A stretch of DNA of 64,000 nucleotides, from assembly GCF_002018365.1 (NCBI RefSeq), contig NZ_MVKX01000008.1, positions 62,001 through 126,000 on the forward strand. Direction: 5' to 3'. Below are positions 63,492-64,000 of the stretch, piece after piece. Below the pieces are notes generated by a model. That model was not told where the DNA came from. It saw nothing but the letters and a program-made list of their open reading frames with translations, and searched no databases. The DNA comes from Acinetobacter amyesii. GTDB taxonomy: Bacteria; Pseudomonadota; Gammaproteobacteria; Pseudomonadales; Moraxellaceae. A program made the position numbers and the translations under genes. Positions within the stretch are counted from its first letter, which is position 1. Each line of letters opens with the position of its first letter.

Positions 63492-64000
63492 ATGACTGAA
63501 CTTACTTCAAGCGAATTGAATCCGTTTCAACAAGATCAAAATATTCAGCCCCAAATTCAAAAAGCCGATCATCCTCTGTCTCCTGAGGGACGTTTTGGCC
63601 GCCTGTCCTATTTAGCGTGGTTATTTATCATTAGCATGATTTATACCTGTCTATTGGGCATCAGCGTCGCGCTGGGTCTTTTTGCATTTTTCAATTCAGC
63701 AGAACGTAGTATTGAAGCACTTTTTAATTCATTCTTAGGACTCAGTGCGATCGCTCTGATTGTCGTTTCTATCGTTGCAATGTTTGTCGCAATGATCTGC
63801 ATTACGATTCGTCGTTTACATGATCTAAATAAAAGCGGTTGGCTCTGCTTAATTTTTCTCATCCCTCTGGTCGGTACCATCTTTAGCATTTATGTGATGG
63901 CTGCAAAAGGTACTGAAGGTGAAAATAAATATGGTATTAAGCGTCCAACGGAACAAACAGAGAAAGTTATTGGGTCATTGTATCTAATCCTGATGATTGT
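63492..64000 (+). CDS. DUF805 family membrane protein, 3' end beyond the window
   Basis: The ATG at 63492 opens a frame that runs to the window end (169 codons seen). After a short polar N-terminus it has FGRLSYLAWLFIISMIY, further membrane helices, and IRRLHDLNKSGWLCLIFLIPL and AAKGTEGENKYG, the characteristic DUF805 signature. The family is of unknown function. The gene continues with another hydrophobic segment (VIGSLYLILMIV) beyond the usual DUF805 end. Confidence 0.85.
   Translation, partial: MTELTSSELNPFQQDQNIQPQIQKADHPLSPEGRFGRLSYLAWLFIISMIYTCLLGISVALGLFAFFNSAERSIEALFNSFLGLSAIALIVVSIVAMFVAMICITIRRLHDLNKSGWLCLIFLIPLVGTIFSIYVMAAKGTEGENKYGIKRPTEQTEKVIGSLYLILMI

Overview
The window looks like a chromosomal segment of a Moraxellaceae bacterium, most probably Acinetobacter. 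The grounds are AT-rich coding DNA, short intergenic gaps with oligo-T hairpin terminators, and a gene set typical of that genus: SstT, a YbdG-like MscS channel, a PilU ATPase, a lone GcvH, desaturase plus ferredoxin reductase, DUF1275 and DUF2058 genes, and many acyl-CoA enzymes. I saw no rRNA, tRNA, insertion sequence, prophage block or CRISPR array. The species is not decided.

Layout. 1-3.8 kb: the start of a ribbon-helix-helix (NikR-like) regulator with a 33-codon ORF in front of it, a zinc-binding peptidase and a lipase-like lipoprotein. 3.9-6.5 kb: a small AT-rich accessory patch with an OLD-type ATPase/TOPRIM nuclease gene facing a HigB/HigA toxin-antitoxin pair. 6.6-11.7 kb: a guanidine-I (ykkC) riboswitch, two DUF1989 subunits and a urea/guanidine carboxylase; the expected allophanate hydrolase is not here. 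12.0-16.7 kb: tauABCD for taurine uptake and desulfonation, plus a LysR regulator. 16.9-18.0 kb: a HAD phosphatase and a small lipoprotein that probably starts at TTG. 18.2-24.1 kb: acyl-CoA dehydrogenase, thiolase and CoA-transferase genes with a divergent TetR regulator. 24.1-27.6 kb: a copper module (copA, cueR, copZ) with two CueR-type promoters, each with a 19-bp spacer. 27.7-34.4 kb: a small membrane protein, cysK, an ArsR repressor with a BigR/SqrR-like cysteine pair, a SulP transporter, sstT, and DUF1275 and DUF2058 genes. 34.6-42.8 kb: an MscS channel, a diguanylate cyclase, an ABC exporter overlapping a MaoC hydratase, an AraC regulator, gcvH and pilU.

43.0-44.5 kb holds the most striking regulatory DNA. 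A DAHP synthase gene is preceded by two separate short ORFs rich in Tyr, Phe and Trp codons. The first is followed by a strong terminator, and the second by a hairpin next to the DAHP synthase ribosome-binding site. I read this as a tandem attenuator that senses all three aromatic amino acids.

44.8-57.4 kb: an ABC-F ATPase, a desaturase/ferredoxin-reductase pair, glutathione-dependent formaldehyde dehydrogenase, a phospholipase-D-type lipoprotein, a methyltransferase, a uracil/hypoxanthine-DNA-glycosylase-like protein, an SGNH hydrolase, an exported enterochelin-esterase-like protein behind a Fur-like box, and a second desaturase. 57.6-62.6 kb: a four-gene operon (acyl-CoA dehydrogenase, APH-type kinase, histidine phosphatase, SDR) with a divergent LysR. 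Its composition resembles the bacterial Lva and mammalian ACAD10/11 route for 4-hydroxyacyl-CoA breakdown. 62.8-64.0 kb: a membrane-anchored staphylococcal-nuclease-like protein and a DUF805 protein cut by the window end.

Where an upstream in-frame extension lacked a ribosome-binding site and an internal ATG had one, I used the internal start. All functions are inferred from motifs and recalled family features; no database search was possible.
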